Assembly: GCA_002189035.1 (NCBI GenBank)
Contig: CM007990.1
Location: forward strand, 3,906,001-3,970,000
DNA from: Utricularia gibba
Lineage: Eukaryota; Streptophyta; Magnoliopsida; Lamiales; Lentibulariaceae
Direction of reading: 5' to 3'
DNA: 64,000 nt
Shown here: piece by piece, positions 34,703 to 45,730 of the stretch
Layout of the letters: each line of letters opens with the position of its first letter
Position numbering within the stretch: position 1 is the stretch's first letter
Notes under the pieces: model-generated
The model's input: the letters and a program-made list of their open reading frames with translations, nothing else
The model's database searches: none
Told to the model about the DNA's origin: nothing
Position numbers and translations under genes: made by a program

Positions 34703-37700
34703 GCCTCCCTCAAAGTTAAGTCTTTCTTCACTCCAAGCATTCCCAGCAACACCTGAAAGACTTTACTAGAAAAAGGTTTGTAAAAATATTAACAATCTGA
34801 TCTTGAGAGCAAACATATTCCAATTCAACAACTTTTCTAGCAACAAAGTCTCTAATGAAGTGAAATTGTGTCTCAATGTGCTTGTTTCTGCCATGAAAGA
34901 CATGATTTTTACTAAGCATAATTGCAGACTTATTATCAATCTTGATTCTAATAGCAGTGGCATATCAGCAGCCAATATTCTCCAATAGGTTCCTCAACCA
35001 GACAGCATGACAAACACAAAGCTGCAATAAAGTATGCTTCATGGGAGGATAGAGCAATTATCGAATGTTTCTTGGAACATCAAGAAAAAGTAGTATCTCC
35101 AAAAAAGAAAAGTGAAGCCAAGGGTGCTCTTAGAGTTATCCTAACAATCTCCCCAATCACTATCACTATATCCCAATAGTTTAAAGTTTTCAGTTTTTTG
35201 AAACCATAATGCAAAATCAAGGGTTCCTTTAATATATCTCATGATCCTTTTAACAACAGCAAGATGTGACTGTGTTAGAGCTTCCAATATCTGCTGACTA
35301 CACACCAATGGCATAGAGTATATATGGTCTTGAACTTGTCATATATCACAAAGTCTCGACCATACTCTTAAATAGAGTGGGATCAACTTTGCTCCCTTGA
35401 CTGTCAGTAGACAATTTGGTTCCGACAACATGGGAGTTTCTACATCCTTACTATCTCTCATTCCAAAACTTTTGATAATCTCTTCTACATACCTTCTTTG
35501 AGAAATAAAAATCCCACCTTCCATCTAAGATACATGAATTCTTAAATAGAAATTCATCAATCCTACATATGACATCTCAAACTCGGACTTCATTGCTTGT
35601 TTAAAACTTTCGAACATGCCATCCACGTATAAACAAATTAGAAGGATATCACTATTCTCACTTATCTTTAAGCATAAGGCATGCTCATGAGGACATATCA
35701 CAAAGCCTTTACTAAACAAATGTGAATGTACTCTCATATTCCAATCACTGTTTAAAATCGTAAATTGCCTTATATAGCTTAAGAACTTTATCTCTGTGTT
35801 ACCCATTTACATAGTCTAAAGGCTGCTCGACATACAATTCTTCATCAAGAAAAGAATTAAAAAAAATGACTTCACATCCATTTTGGTGTATTTTCCATAC
35901 AAAATGAGCTGCCATAGACAAAATCAGTCGAATTGTTTCCAAATGTGCTACTAGAGCAAAAACTTCACCAAAATCTATAACTTCCTTTTGCTTGTAACCC
36001 TTGGCTATAAGTCTAGTCTTAAACTTTTCAATGTTTCCATTGCATCCCTTTTAATTCTATACACCCACTTGAGTCCAATGATGGTTTTTCAAGGAGGCCT
36101 ACCAATTAATTCCCATGTGTGATTCCTTTCAATAGAACTGATCTCTTCATCCATGACATGTTTTCATTCATCTTCTTGAACACCATCTTCAAAATATAAA
36201 ATTTCAGCTTTCGAAAATAAGCAATAATATGCGAAATTGTTGACTTTTGGAAAGTTGCAGCACTTGCTGCAGATTGTAGTGACTCAAGGAGATCAACAAC
36301 AAAATCATCAAAATGTTTCGGAAGCTTTTTAACTCTTCTCCTCATTAGTGCCCCTGTATCAGCCTATGGTTGTGTATTTCAGTAACCAATAGCTGCTATG
36401 GCTGAACAATACCATCATTTCCACATGATGATGGCAGCTCATCATCATCATTATCCTCAAAATAAATATATGACTCTAGTTCTTAAGAGAAGTGTTTCAA
36501 TTCCAGCTTGATGCCTCATCAAAAATGATGTCTTTGTTGATTACAATCCTTCTTTTAATGGGATCAAAACATTTGTAAGCTTTGGAATGTTGATCATATC
36601 CAACGAAACCATCTTCATAGCTTTATCATCAAGCTTCTTTCTTAATTCATCAGCAATATGGACATAGCATGTGCAATCGAATACATGAAGATGTGATACT
36701 CTGGGCTTTAGACTAGTACAAGCTTCTTGCGGCATAATACCATTCAGACTTTGTGTGACTTGTCTGTTCATCAAAAAACCACTGTAGTGACTGCATAACC
36801 CCAGAACTCACATGCCATATGCTTCATATTCAATAAATTGCGAGTTACATTCAAAACAATGCGATTCCTATACTCCACAACACCATTTTTCTGAGGTGTT
36901 CTTGCTGCAGTGAGTGATCTATGGAGGCCAATATTTCTACAAAATTCATTAAAGTAAGATGGAAGAAATTCTCTACCTCTATCAATTCTCAAGACCTTAA
37001 TTTTTAAACCACTTTCAAATGAAACATGTGCTAGGAACATGATTTGACCTAGTGACTGAGGATTTTAAGTCCTCTGCTCTATCCATTGAGCTATCTCGAC
37101 CATTCCCGGTGTAGTAACCCATACTCATTTTCTTATTTTAGTCAATGAATGGGGCCAATGTCAATTAAAGGAAAAGGAAAGATTACAAATTGATCTCCAA
37201 GTCCTTTCATTTCTTTCATCTTCAAAACAACCTTGAAGCTCAACCATGGCTTGAAATTCTAGGAATAAATCAAACACTTCAGACTTGTGTTTCATGAGAT
37301 AAATCCAAGTCTTCAAATAATCATCCACAAATACAAAAAAATAATTATTTCCTCCAAGTGTGCTGGGTTTGATAGGTTCACATACATCTTCATGAATTAA
37401 TTCCAATGGGACATTCGTAGGGTATGTAGAAAAGTTTGGAATGGCAATCCTTGTCTTCTTTTCAATCACACAACCTTCAAATAATAGATTTGGATAAGAA
37501 ATGTGTGACAATCCTCTGACTATTTCCCTCCTACACAACATGGAGAGATCATCAACAGATTCTGATTCTAATTCTGATTCATAACGAAGTTTCAAACCAA
37601 TAGGAGAAACATGATTATGCTTAAACAGAAACATATGGTTTTGCTGTCATCGTCACACTTGCAATCCTGTTTTACTGCTCATCTTTAATCTCCAATCTAT

Positions 37701-38190
37701 TATTTGCTAGGATCATTTCAAATCCCTTCTCAATTAACTGCTCAAGACTTAAGATATTGCATTTTAGACATCGAACACATTATATCACCCTTTCCTACCA
37801 CATGAATTTTAGTAGAATCTCTAAGAGAAACCTCTTTTGTAAGAAATGTATCAAACTGATGAAATAATGCTTGATTTTCACACATGTGGCTGCTAGCTAA
37901 AGAGTCCAAATACCACACTTTGAATCAAAAGATGAGGTTGCAACTTCTCTACAGGTCATGAGAAGTATTATTGAGTTAGTCTCAAGATCTATTGGTTTTG
38001 GAGCTTTCTGCATAACATTAGATTTCTCCTCAATACCATTTTGGCATTCCCTGAAATAATGATCCTTCAGATGACAAGAATAACAATCAATATTTGATTT
38101 ATCAACTTGTTTTGATGTGCTAGCCTCATTGCTACTTCCTCCTCTTCCTCCATCGTCCACAACCACTGCCTCTACCATTGCTTCCACCTT
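34703..38190 (-). pseudogene. Degenerate Ty1/copia pol: zinc knuckle, integrase, reverse transcriptase, RNase H
   Basis: Read on the minus strand from right to left: a CCHC knuckle (CYSCHLKDHYFREC, about 38090); GAG-pre-integrase and integrase start (37634-37218, LIHEDVCEPIKPSTLGGNNY, FVFVDDYLKTWIYLMKHKS); integrase core (37020-36771, IKVLRIDRGREFLPSYFNEF, RTPQKNGVVEYRNR with the D and E of the catalytic triad); the linker before reverse transcriptase (36774-36106); reverse transcriptase parts (35806-35525 ILLICLYVDGM, and 35524-35339 ISQRRYVEEIIKSFGMRDSK); and a decayed RNase H region to about 34730. Several frameshifts and stops separate these pieces. Most of gag is absent. A piece of plastid DNA interrupts the integrase (37020-37215). 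Confidence 0.9.
37020..37215 (-). other. Nuclear plastid DNA insertion: trnL-trnF spacer and trnF-GAA remnant
   Basis: The minus-strand sequence at 37100-37028 follows plastid trnF almost base for base: GTCGAGATAGCTCAATGG (plastid GTCGGGATAGCTCAG..), then ATAGAGCAGAGGACT, the anticodon loop CTTAAAA (plastid CTGAAAA) and AAATCCTC. The 3' part is weaker and ends GTTCCTAGCACA. The bases just before it (37101 to about 37200) resemble the end of the trnL-trnF spacer, with TTTAATTGACAT, ACTAAAATAAG and GGGAATG in order. The insert sits exactly between two parts of the copia integrase that are contiguous in normal elements. It is a decayed NUPT, not a working tRNA gene: the T-arm is damaged and the anticodon changed. 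Boundaries are uncertain by about 15 bases. Plastid comparison is from memory. Confidence 0.85.
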
Positions 38191-38214
38191 TTACCCGACT
38201 GTGAGAATTTGTGA

Positions 38215-39093
38215 CTGGTTTGATATCACAAACATGTACAATGAATAGCATTTAATTTGACAAACACATTCCATTGCTCCTAGGGTGTCCCCTTTTGACT
38301 AGCCATCTTCATTTTCCATGTCACATATTAACATTAAAATTTCATATTGAAAATGATCAATTATCTCTTACATGTGTTATCAGAACATGCTAGTTTTCTA
38401 ATGAATTTGAAATGTCTCAGACCACGTTAATTTAAAAATGCGCGCACACACACACACATGACATGCAAAAAAGAGGTTAAACCATGAAGTATTGCAGTTG
38501 AGGTTAGTTTGATGGACGTACGAGATATAATAAAATAAATATTATTAAGAATTTAGTTTTTTTATAAATAATTTGATTGGTAAATAAAAAATAAAAATAA
38601 ATTGGGATTATATGAATTAAAAAATAATTATTTGAAATTATTTTATCAAATTACGGGTATATTTCCATTAAATATATTACTCTTTTATTTATGTTTTTTT
38701 GCATTAGAAGAATAAAATAAATATATATTACGTTGTGGGTGGTTGGCAAATGGTATTAAATGAGAAATATTAATAATTATATAAAGATCTCAAGTTTATT
38801 GCGTGAAATAAGATCTAGCAGTATTGAAATTTGAAATTCTTAAATTTTAGGATATATAACAAAGTGGGATTTAAATATTCTGTTTTGTATTTCATATTTT
38901 TACTCTCACTCATTTTTTATTTATATTATAAAATGATGATAATATAATTATTTTTTATATAAATAAAATCTCAAAAATAAAATTTTAGTTAATTAACCAA
39001 GCATAACTTATCTCATTCATATATTTCTATCTTATTTACATATCTCTATTAAAATATTTATTTGGACATTTAAATTCCATAATCAAAGACATA
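38215..39093 (+). repeat. Third copy of the CYP94 upstream block (left part), with LTR end and PBS-like site
   Basis: 38215-38410 matches 57630-57850: both share GACAAACACATTCCAT, AGCCATCTTCATTTTCCATG and a PBS-like ATCAGAACATG after ATCTC(T/G)TACA, so this part may be the end of an old copia-type LTR. 38560-39060 matches 44510-44910 and 58125-58560 (shared TTTGAAATTATTTTA, ATCTCATTCATATATTT, CATATCTCTATTAAAA). In the other two copies this block lies upstream of a P450 gene. The block is cut here by the Harbinger insertion and resumes at 42768. Confidence 0.75.
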
Positions 39094-39423
39094 GGGCTCG
39101 TTTGGTAGAAGGTGTTAGATGGTATTGTGTTAAATAACACATCATAATCATTAGTTTGGTGCATAGTGTTATATAACACTATGGATTACATATCCTAACA
39201 AATTTCTTATTTAACACACAATTTATAGTGAAACATAAATCCATCTACCACATGGGTTTATTAATCCTATGATAATAAAAGACAAAAACATCCTTTTATT
39301 TTACAAAAAAAAATTTCCCTCCAATAATCATATTTGTTCCCTCCATTTTTGTCAATAAATTAGGGTTAGTTCTTTTTATTGGGCTCACATATTTTCGTGT
39401 GTAGCTAAGCAATTCGAAATCTG

Positions 39424-40418
39424 ATGGCACAGAATGGAGGCAACAAAAAGAAAGAAAACATCGAGATCAGCAAGGGAAAACGACGTTCGTGGTCACTCTC
39501 TGAAGAAAAATTATTGTTTCAAGCTATGAAGGAGATTATTTCTACCGGATGGAAATCTGAAAATGGGTTCAAATCAGGTTATTTGCAAGCCATTGAGATA
39601 ATAATTCTTAGGCATATGTCAAATTCGAACTTGCGTGCAATACCCCATATTCAGTCAAAGATTCATGGCTGGAAATTAAGCTATACGGCTTTGTCCTGTG
39701 TGTTGGCAAAGTCAGGAACGGGTTGGAATGACTCCTCAAAGACCATAGAAGCATCAAATGAATTATGGGAGGAAATGATTAAGGTTAGTAATTTTATTTA
39801 TTTATTTAAAACTTTCTATTATCTAAATTAATTTTCATTGAGTTGAAGGCCATACCTAATGCAGAGAAAGTAAGAGACAAATCATTTCTTTATTATATTG
39901 ATTGGGTTGAGATATTCGGCAAGGATCGGGCTACAGGATACATGGCTATTGACTTGTATTCTGCATCAACTAATATCTCTCAAGATTTGCACCTCGATGA
40001 TAACTTTGATCCATTTGAAAATATGGATGCTGAAGTGAATAAAGGAAAGACAAGGTCATTTGAAAACATGCATGATTTGGATACAAGTCCCGAGTCACAT
40101 GCAGGAGAGAAGAAGAAAAGACGTCGTATTAATCCAGTAGAAGATTTAATAACTATTATTGCAGATGCTGTCAAAAGTCAGGTAGCCCAAATTGAAAAAC
40201 TTTCTTTGAGGATAGGATATGAGCATGATTTGGCTGCAAAGCAGATGCAAATAGTTACGATTTTAGAACAAATGTCTATTCATATGGATGTAATGCAGCG
40301 TGTTGAGGTGGCAAAACATATTTTGACAGATCAACAAACTCTTCGTATATTTTTAGGCCTCAAGGATAATGATAAAGAAGAGATGGTGAAGGGAATGCTG
40401 AAGAAGATTAATGTGTAG
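39424..40418 (+). CDS. Harbinger ORF1: Myb/SANT-like DNA-binding protein
   Basis: Partner protein of PIF/Harbinger transposases, which binds DNA and helps bring the transposase into the nucleus. Two exons, 39424-39783 and 39849-40418, joined in phase across a GTTAGT..TTGAAG intron, give 309 residues without a stop. The N-terminal half is a Myb/SANT-like domain (KRRSWSLSEEKLLFQAMKEI, IPHIQSKIHGWKLSY, SGTGWNDSSKTI) and continues into NAEKVRDKSFLYYIDWVEIFGKDRATG. A basic KKKRRR cluster (about residue 210) may be a nuclear signal. The C-terminal part is helical and charged, resembling plant proteins with a Myb_DNA-bind_3 domain. It is intact although the transposase is broken. Confidence 0.85.
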
Positions 40419-41026
40419 TTTTCATATTTCTTTGCTAGTTGAATTTTTATGTTGATGCTTCTTTCAGAATATCAGACAAATATGCTTTTGCCCATTTTGT
40501 AGTGTTAAATATAAAACACTATTTATGCTTATTTTGTATCTCTTAATAGTGAGCATGTATCATGTAGCATGTGTTTTGTTTTAAATGATTAATATATTTA
40601 AATGCATTTATACATTGAACGCGAACACCTTAATTGCCCTTAATGATTGAGATAGTGATGTGAAGTCTAACTACCATCGTCATCTCTTATATTAATCATT
40701 CGTTTTGATGACTTAGCATTTGAAGTAGTGGATATAAATGTAACATGTGAAAGCAGTGAAGTCTACGCACCATTATCACAACTCATAGCCACAATTTATT
40801 GGCATTAGAATGACATCCATTTTAAAACAGCTTTAAGTAAATAATAATGAAGTGTAAAAAATTACAATATTCCATTATAACAAAGAAAAATATAGAATCA
40901 AGGCATCATTGTCAATACATAAATTAAGTTTACATAAATCACTTGAATCCATCATTCTTACATCTCAAAATGACCTATTGATTCATCAAAACAAGTTTCA
41001 AAAGATGATAAGACAATGATAAAGCT

Positions 41027-42497
41027 TCATCTCCTTGCTGACCACTCATTGTAGATTGTAGTTGCTAATTGATCACATGAAGCTGTCCAAGTGACCGATG
41101 GATCAAGAGTCTCAATAAAATCATCACCATCCACAAGATTACTAGTATCATCATCCAACAGACTCTCATAAGGATCATTCACGTCCACAGTCCTAATGAA
41201 ATTGTGAATGAGAGCACAAGCCATGATTATAAGATTTAGCTTTTTTACCGAATAGAAACAAGCATTACGAATAATTGCCCATCTCATCTTTATCAATCCC
41301 CAAGCTCGCTCTATGACATTTCTTGCTTTTGCATGTCTCATATTATAATATTCCTTATAATTTTGTGGTGATGCAGAACCAACTCTCCATTCTTTTAAAT
41401 GGTATCGAACAGAGCGAAATGGTGTAAGAAATCCTTCACAATTCATGTAACCATTGTCGCATAAATAATAATAACCTGCAATATCATGAAACAAATGATT
41501 AATTATATATAAGAGTGTATTATTTTAAATATCAACAATCAATATGATTCTTTTAGGTTAATATAAATACCTCTAGGAACTTGAAAACCATGTTCTCTTG
41601 TGAGAGCATCACGCAATACGCTTCCATCAGCAGTTGATCCTTCCCATCCCGATAAGATATATATAAAATTCATGTTTATATCACATACACCTAAAACATT
41701 AACACACACAAAACCTTTACGACAACGATATGGGGCCTGCTCACTTGCATTGACTTTGGCTTGAATATAAGTTCCATCCAAAGCTCTCAAACAACCCTGT
41801 GCAAATTCAAAAGCATGAAGAAATAATAAAACATAGTTGTTATATTATGAATTCTCAGCAACTACCATACCTTAAAATATTTCCATGGCCCATCAGTAGT
41901 ATTTTCATTGATTGGTTGAGGCTTTGCAATAAGTAGCGAATGCAATTTAATAATCGTTTGAAGCACCTCATGAAAATAATAATGGATGGTCTATTTAGAT
42001 CTCTTAAAATCATGCGATTGTATACGCACTTTTTTATGGTGAGCTAAAACTCCCAAAAAAATTGCAACTTTTTTAGATAAGCTAACACGCTTAGAATTAT
42101 TCAATCCACCAACATCATGCAAAAGTGCATAATCTTCCAAAAGCATTTCTTGTCATTCTTAAATTGTCCAAGCAAGCAAGATCACTGATGCAAATCATTT
42201 CTCGAAGATGCATAATTTGTCCACAAACTCTTCCAATCATTGAATATTTTCGTTTTTTAGGTCTTTTCCCATAATACAAATCAATTATAGCCGCAAATAA
42301 CAACAATTGGGTAAGATGAATTTTGTGCAAAACCAACAGTACTGCAAAATCTGATTTTGATATCATCCTAATTACAAAAAAAAAAATTACTACACAAGAT
42401 GGTCGAAATATGAAATAGAGCAATCAACATACATTAACTTAATCTAAGCATACCTATCAAAATCCTCAGAACGGTAGAAAGTTTGTAAACACTCCAT
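41027..42497 (-). pseudogene. Harbinger DDE transposase, one frameshift and one stop
   Basis: Four exons on the minus strand: 42497-42454 (ATG, MECLQTFYRSEDFDR), 42367-41871, 41796-41571 and 41475-41027, with GT-AG introns. The DDE residues are all present: first Asp in RALDGTYI, second in YYLCDNGYMN, Glu in NVIERAWGLIKMRW (HARBI1/ANTIN1-like). The frame breaks at about 42121: an open frame ends GRLCTFA, while the expected continuation (LLHDVGGLNNSKRV) is one base off. It is stopped again by TAG at 41991-41993 within FKRSK*TIHYYFHEVL. The C-terminal part from the second exon junction on is undamaged. With only two lesions, inactivation looks recent. Confidence 0.9.
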
Positions 42498-42767
42498 GCC
42501 CTAATTTGTCGCCCCCTCTTTCTCTCTCTCTCGTGAGTTGAAGGTCACAATCTTTTATATTAAATATATATTAAAATATGGGCATTTTAGTAAAATCATA
42601 TATAACTCAAATTATAAAACTTCCAACCAAACACATGTTAAATAATACTATGTTATTTAAAACTTTCTACCAAACTACATTGATGTTTTTAAGTCACTTA
42701 TTTTAGTATAAAATAATCCAATTATATTTAAGACCGTGTAAACTAAAATATGCTACCAAACGAGCCC

Positions 42768-43107
42768 ATAGTACTTACCTCTAAATAGGAATGCTATAAT
42801 ATGCTATATTAATGATTTGAAATTCTTTTTTATTTTTTAAAAATTATGAATACTTGTAAATATATCAAATGAAGCGCCACGCATATTCTAATTGTGAAAT
42901 ATATTGAAATTAATGATTTAATAGGTAAGATTAACATGAAATTCAAATATATAAAAAAATGTAAATAATATTAAAAAAATTAGATACAATCGATTATTAT
43001 TTATTTGTAATTTTTTATATAATTTATTTTTTATTTTTATTTTTTTAAATATGATATAATTTATTCTAATAAATAAATGATCATCAACTTTAATTTAAAT
43101 TTTAGGT
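42768..43107 (+). repeat. Third copy of the CYP94 upstream block (right part)
   Basis: Continues the block after the Harbinger insertion. It matches 58590-58760 and 44945-45085 (CTCTAAATA, ATGATTTGAAATTC, TCATCAACTTT..TTTTAAATTTTAGG). It then breaks off into LTR-derived sequence at about 43108 and no P450 follows, so either the gene was lost from this unit or only the upstream part was copied. Confidence 0.65.
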
Positions 43108-44440
43108 GTTGGATTCTGTATGTAATTTCTGTTTTCGAAGAATATTACTCCTAACTAAGAATAGTTAGCGACATTTTTAGTCTTTGTCGACATTTCACAC
43201 TACTTGCTTGTTTGCTTTCTAGTATTCAACTGTGAAATGAGCATACTGTGGGTGATGTTTTCTTTTACACTTTCGTTTACCTTAAACATGAGTGGCTAAG
43301 TATTTAGGGGGGTGCCTTGGGGTGAAAATGGGAGAAATATGCTAATACATCCTTAGATTTAATAAACCATGAGTCACGCCACTTTCTTAACAAACCAGTA
43401 TAGATTAAGGAGGGGAAGTAGTGAAACTCAACTTAACAACCCTAATTAGAGGTAAACCAAAGATTAGGGGGAAAAACAAGAATCTGGGTAGACCTAGATC
43501 TTGTGAGTTAATAGTATGATTTATGATTTAGGTGAGCTTGTTTAGTGATAGGCATCACCCATTCCATTCCAGAAACTACCGAATCCAAACTTGTTACTTT
43601 TCTTTACTGTATTTCGTTAGAGTCCTGCCTTAGTCCTAGTTAAGACCAATTTACCAACGTGACACTGATTTCATGTTTTGGCTAATCACTTGACAAGCAC
43701 TTGTTCTTCGTATTCGACCCTAATCACTATGCTCATAATTGTTTTATACTTGAATGTGGTTTAGGTTATAAATTTATTTGATAGGAAAATTTGCATTTAA
43801 CGACATTGCATAATTTTTCGTTTATCACATTATTAAGACAAAGTAGTGAAAATATCAAAAACATCGTAAGATAGTTATGCATAAAAGTTAAAAACATTCA
43901 AAAAAATTTAAATAAAGTAAAAATATTTCTAATTCTCATATGCTAATGTTCACGGCCCAAAAGAATAAAACTGAACTTGGCTTTGGTGGTATTGTTCAGT
44001 TTGAAGAGTCTTCTTCCTGAAAATCTCCTTTTTTTTTTTTCTGGTTTTTTCTACTGAAGGAGCTCTACTTCCCTGTTCTTTATTCAAGCTCTATCTCTTT
44101 CTTTCTCTCACTTCCCAAAAAATATATTTTCTTCCTCTATTTCCCTTGGTAATTACAATTCTCTAACATTATTGCTACACCTGACTTGTAGTCTACTATG
44201 GTGGAAGTGCACTCATTATTCCCTTTTTTTATGTTGCTTAGTCTGTTAAATGATTACTCGCACAAAATTCATGTCTTCTCCCCTTATTTTTGGAATTTGT
44301 TGTTGGACTCACAATTTTCGATCAAAATACAAAGAGAGTTTGCCCCAATTGTGTCACTGATTGAAACTACTAGTCTGTATGGATTGATGGGTTTATGGTA
44401 GAGTATAGCACTCAATCTTTGTTGAATATACAGATCGAAC
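43108..44440. repeat. LTR fragments of the TGATAAC/TTTATCA family, two orientations
   Basis: 43108-43827 is a plus-oriented LTR fragment that ends CGTTTATCA. It is the reverse complement, with few changes, of 50380-51110 (for example ATTCGACCCTAATCACTATGC, GGTAAACCAAA, GAGTCACGCCACTTTC). From about 43830 to 44200 a shorter segment resembles the minus-oriented copies (around TTCACGGCCCAAAAGAATA and a pyrimidine-rich tract). No coding sequence. A 67-codon open frame at 44198 is incidental. Confidence 0.65.
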
Positions 44441-44489
44441 GTATTAATTAATGCTATAGAAATTTGTCAAAAAAAGATTGTAGCATTCA

Positions 44490-45730
44490 CTTATGTTGTT
44501 AGGAAATTATTTGGGATTATACAATTAAAAAATAATAATTTGAAATTATTTTAACAAAATTACACATATTTTTCAATCAAATATAATAATATTTTATTTA
44601 TGTCTTTTATAACAGAATAAAAAACATATACTACGCTATAAATGTTTGGTACATGATATCAAATGAAAAATAGCAATAATTATAGTAAGATCTTAATTTT
44701 ATTATGTGAAATAAGATTTATCAATTATAAATGGGATTTATATATCCTATTGTTTAATTGATATTTTTACTCGCATTAATTCTTTAGTTATATTAAAAAA
44801 TGATGATAATATAATTAAAATATCTAAATTCACTTTTATTAATAGTTACAGTTAACCAAATATACCTTATCTCATTCATATATTTATATCTTATTTACAT
44901 ATCTCTATTAAAAAAATCTATCAGTATAATTAAATCTCACCAAAAAAATACTACTTGTAATATGTCATATGAAAGATTTGAAATTGATTTTTTATTTTTT
45001 TCAAATTTTACATCTAAAAATATGGAAACAAGCGACATGCAGATTATAATTATGAAAGAATGATCATCAACTTAGTTTTAAATTTTAAGTTTTGGGTATG
45101 AGGTGATGCAGATGAGGGTAGGAAGTTTGTAGCAAAACAACAATTTTCGATACCAGAAAATAGTCTCCACATGGTAACAACCCAAATATTCAGTCTTGTA
45201 CCGAAATTGCCAGAAAACAGACACAAACACGAAACCCAGCACACAGCCCCTGCTCCAACAGCTGCTGTGCCGCGCACGCTGAAGAGCACCGGTAAGATAT
45301 GCCGAGAACGAAGTCAGCGCTCACCCAAGGACTCTTGATTTCTTGACTGCCAAGAGAGCAATGGATTAAAACCCGCTTCTTAACCTCTCTACCAGGAGAT
45401 TCAAGAGAATGGGGAATACCAAGTTTTCAAAAGACCAAAGCCACCGCCCACGTGTGCTTTCTTTAGGTTAAATCCTTTTTTCTATAGGCTTCGGATGTGG
45501 GCTGTGTCACAGCCCCATGACCCACATCATGAGGTTATTTGATATATAATATAGAAGATTTATATTCAAAATTACAAATAAATCACTATTTGATTAATTA
45601 ACATATGCATACTAGAGTTGTATGACTATATAATTCACAATGAAATAGTAGGCCCACACCTAGTGGGATCGTTATCTAAATATGTGATGGTAAGCGAGTT
45701 AGCTTGTACCGGGAGCCATCATTGACGGAA
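44490..45730 (+). repeat. CYP94 upstream block, copy linked to the first P450
   Basis: Matches 58115-59308 over most of its length, including the last ~70 bases before the start codon (AAATATGTGATGGTAAGCGAG). It differs by an insertion of about 400 bases (about 45095-45500), listed separately. This block is likely to contain the gene's promoter. Confidence 0.75.
45095..45500. other. Insertion of about 400 bp unique to the first P450's upstream block
   Basis: The paralogous block at 58.7-58.9 kb passes directly from a TTTTAAATTTTAGG segment to an ATATTCAAA..ATAAATCACTATTTAATTAA segment, whereas here about 400 bases of GC-richer DNA lie between them. Its minus strand has an 80-codon open frame (45289-45050). 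No known family is recognised. It could be a non-autonomous element, a gene fragment or sequence lost from the other copy. Confidence 0.5.

Larger units (their letters stand above)
39094..42767. mobile_element. PIF/Harbinger DNA transposon, 3,674 bp, full length
   Basis: Terminal inverted repeats are GGGCTCGTTTGGTAG at the left and its exact complement CTACCAAACGAGCCC at the right, flanked by ATA on both sides (39091-39093 and 42768-42770). It encodes the two usual PIF/Harbinger proteins tail to tail: a Myb/SANT-like ORF1 on the plus strand and a DDE transposase on the minus strand. The two paralogous blocks at 44.9 and 58.6 kb lack the element and show the uninterrupted site, which supports the ends. 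A duplication of ATA is slightly off the typical TWA preference. Confidence 0.93.

Noticed and set aside
37028-37100. Functional nuclear tRNA gene with anticodon TAA
   Set aside because: It aligns with plastid trnF together with its natural upstream spacer; the T-arm is damaged and a Leu tRNA would need a long variable arm.
38304-38306. ATG at 38306 as gag start of the minus-strand copia element
   Set aside because: The same segment occurs at 57.74 kb beside a plus-oriented PBS-like site, so it looks like part of a plus-oriented LTR end and not a gag start.
38446-38457. Short CA repeat, and similar CT (42518) and AT (58990) runs, as CRISPR or satellite
   Set aside because: Simple microsatellites; no spaced direct repeats are present and a CRISPR array is not expected in a plant nuclear genome.
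43830-43860. Primer-binding site after the LTR end at 43827
   Set aside because: The sequence after TTTATCA here does not resemble the GGCGCCGTTGCCGGGG site seen in decayed form at 54303.
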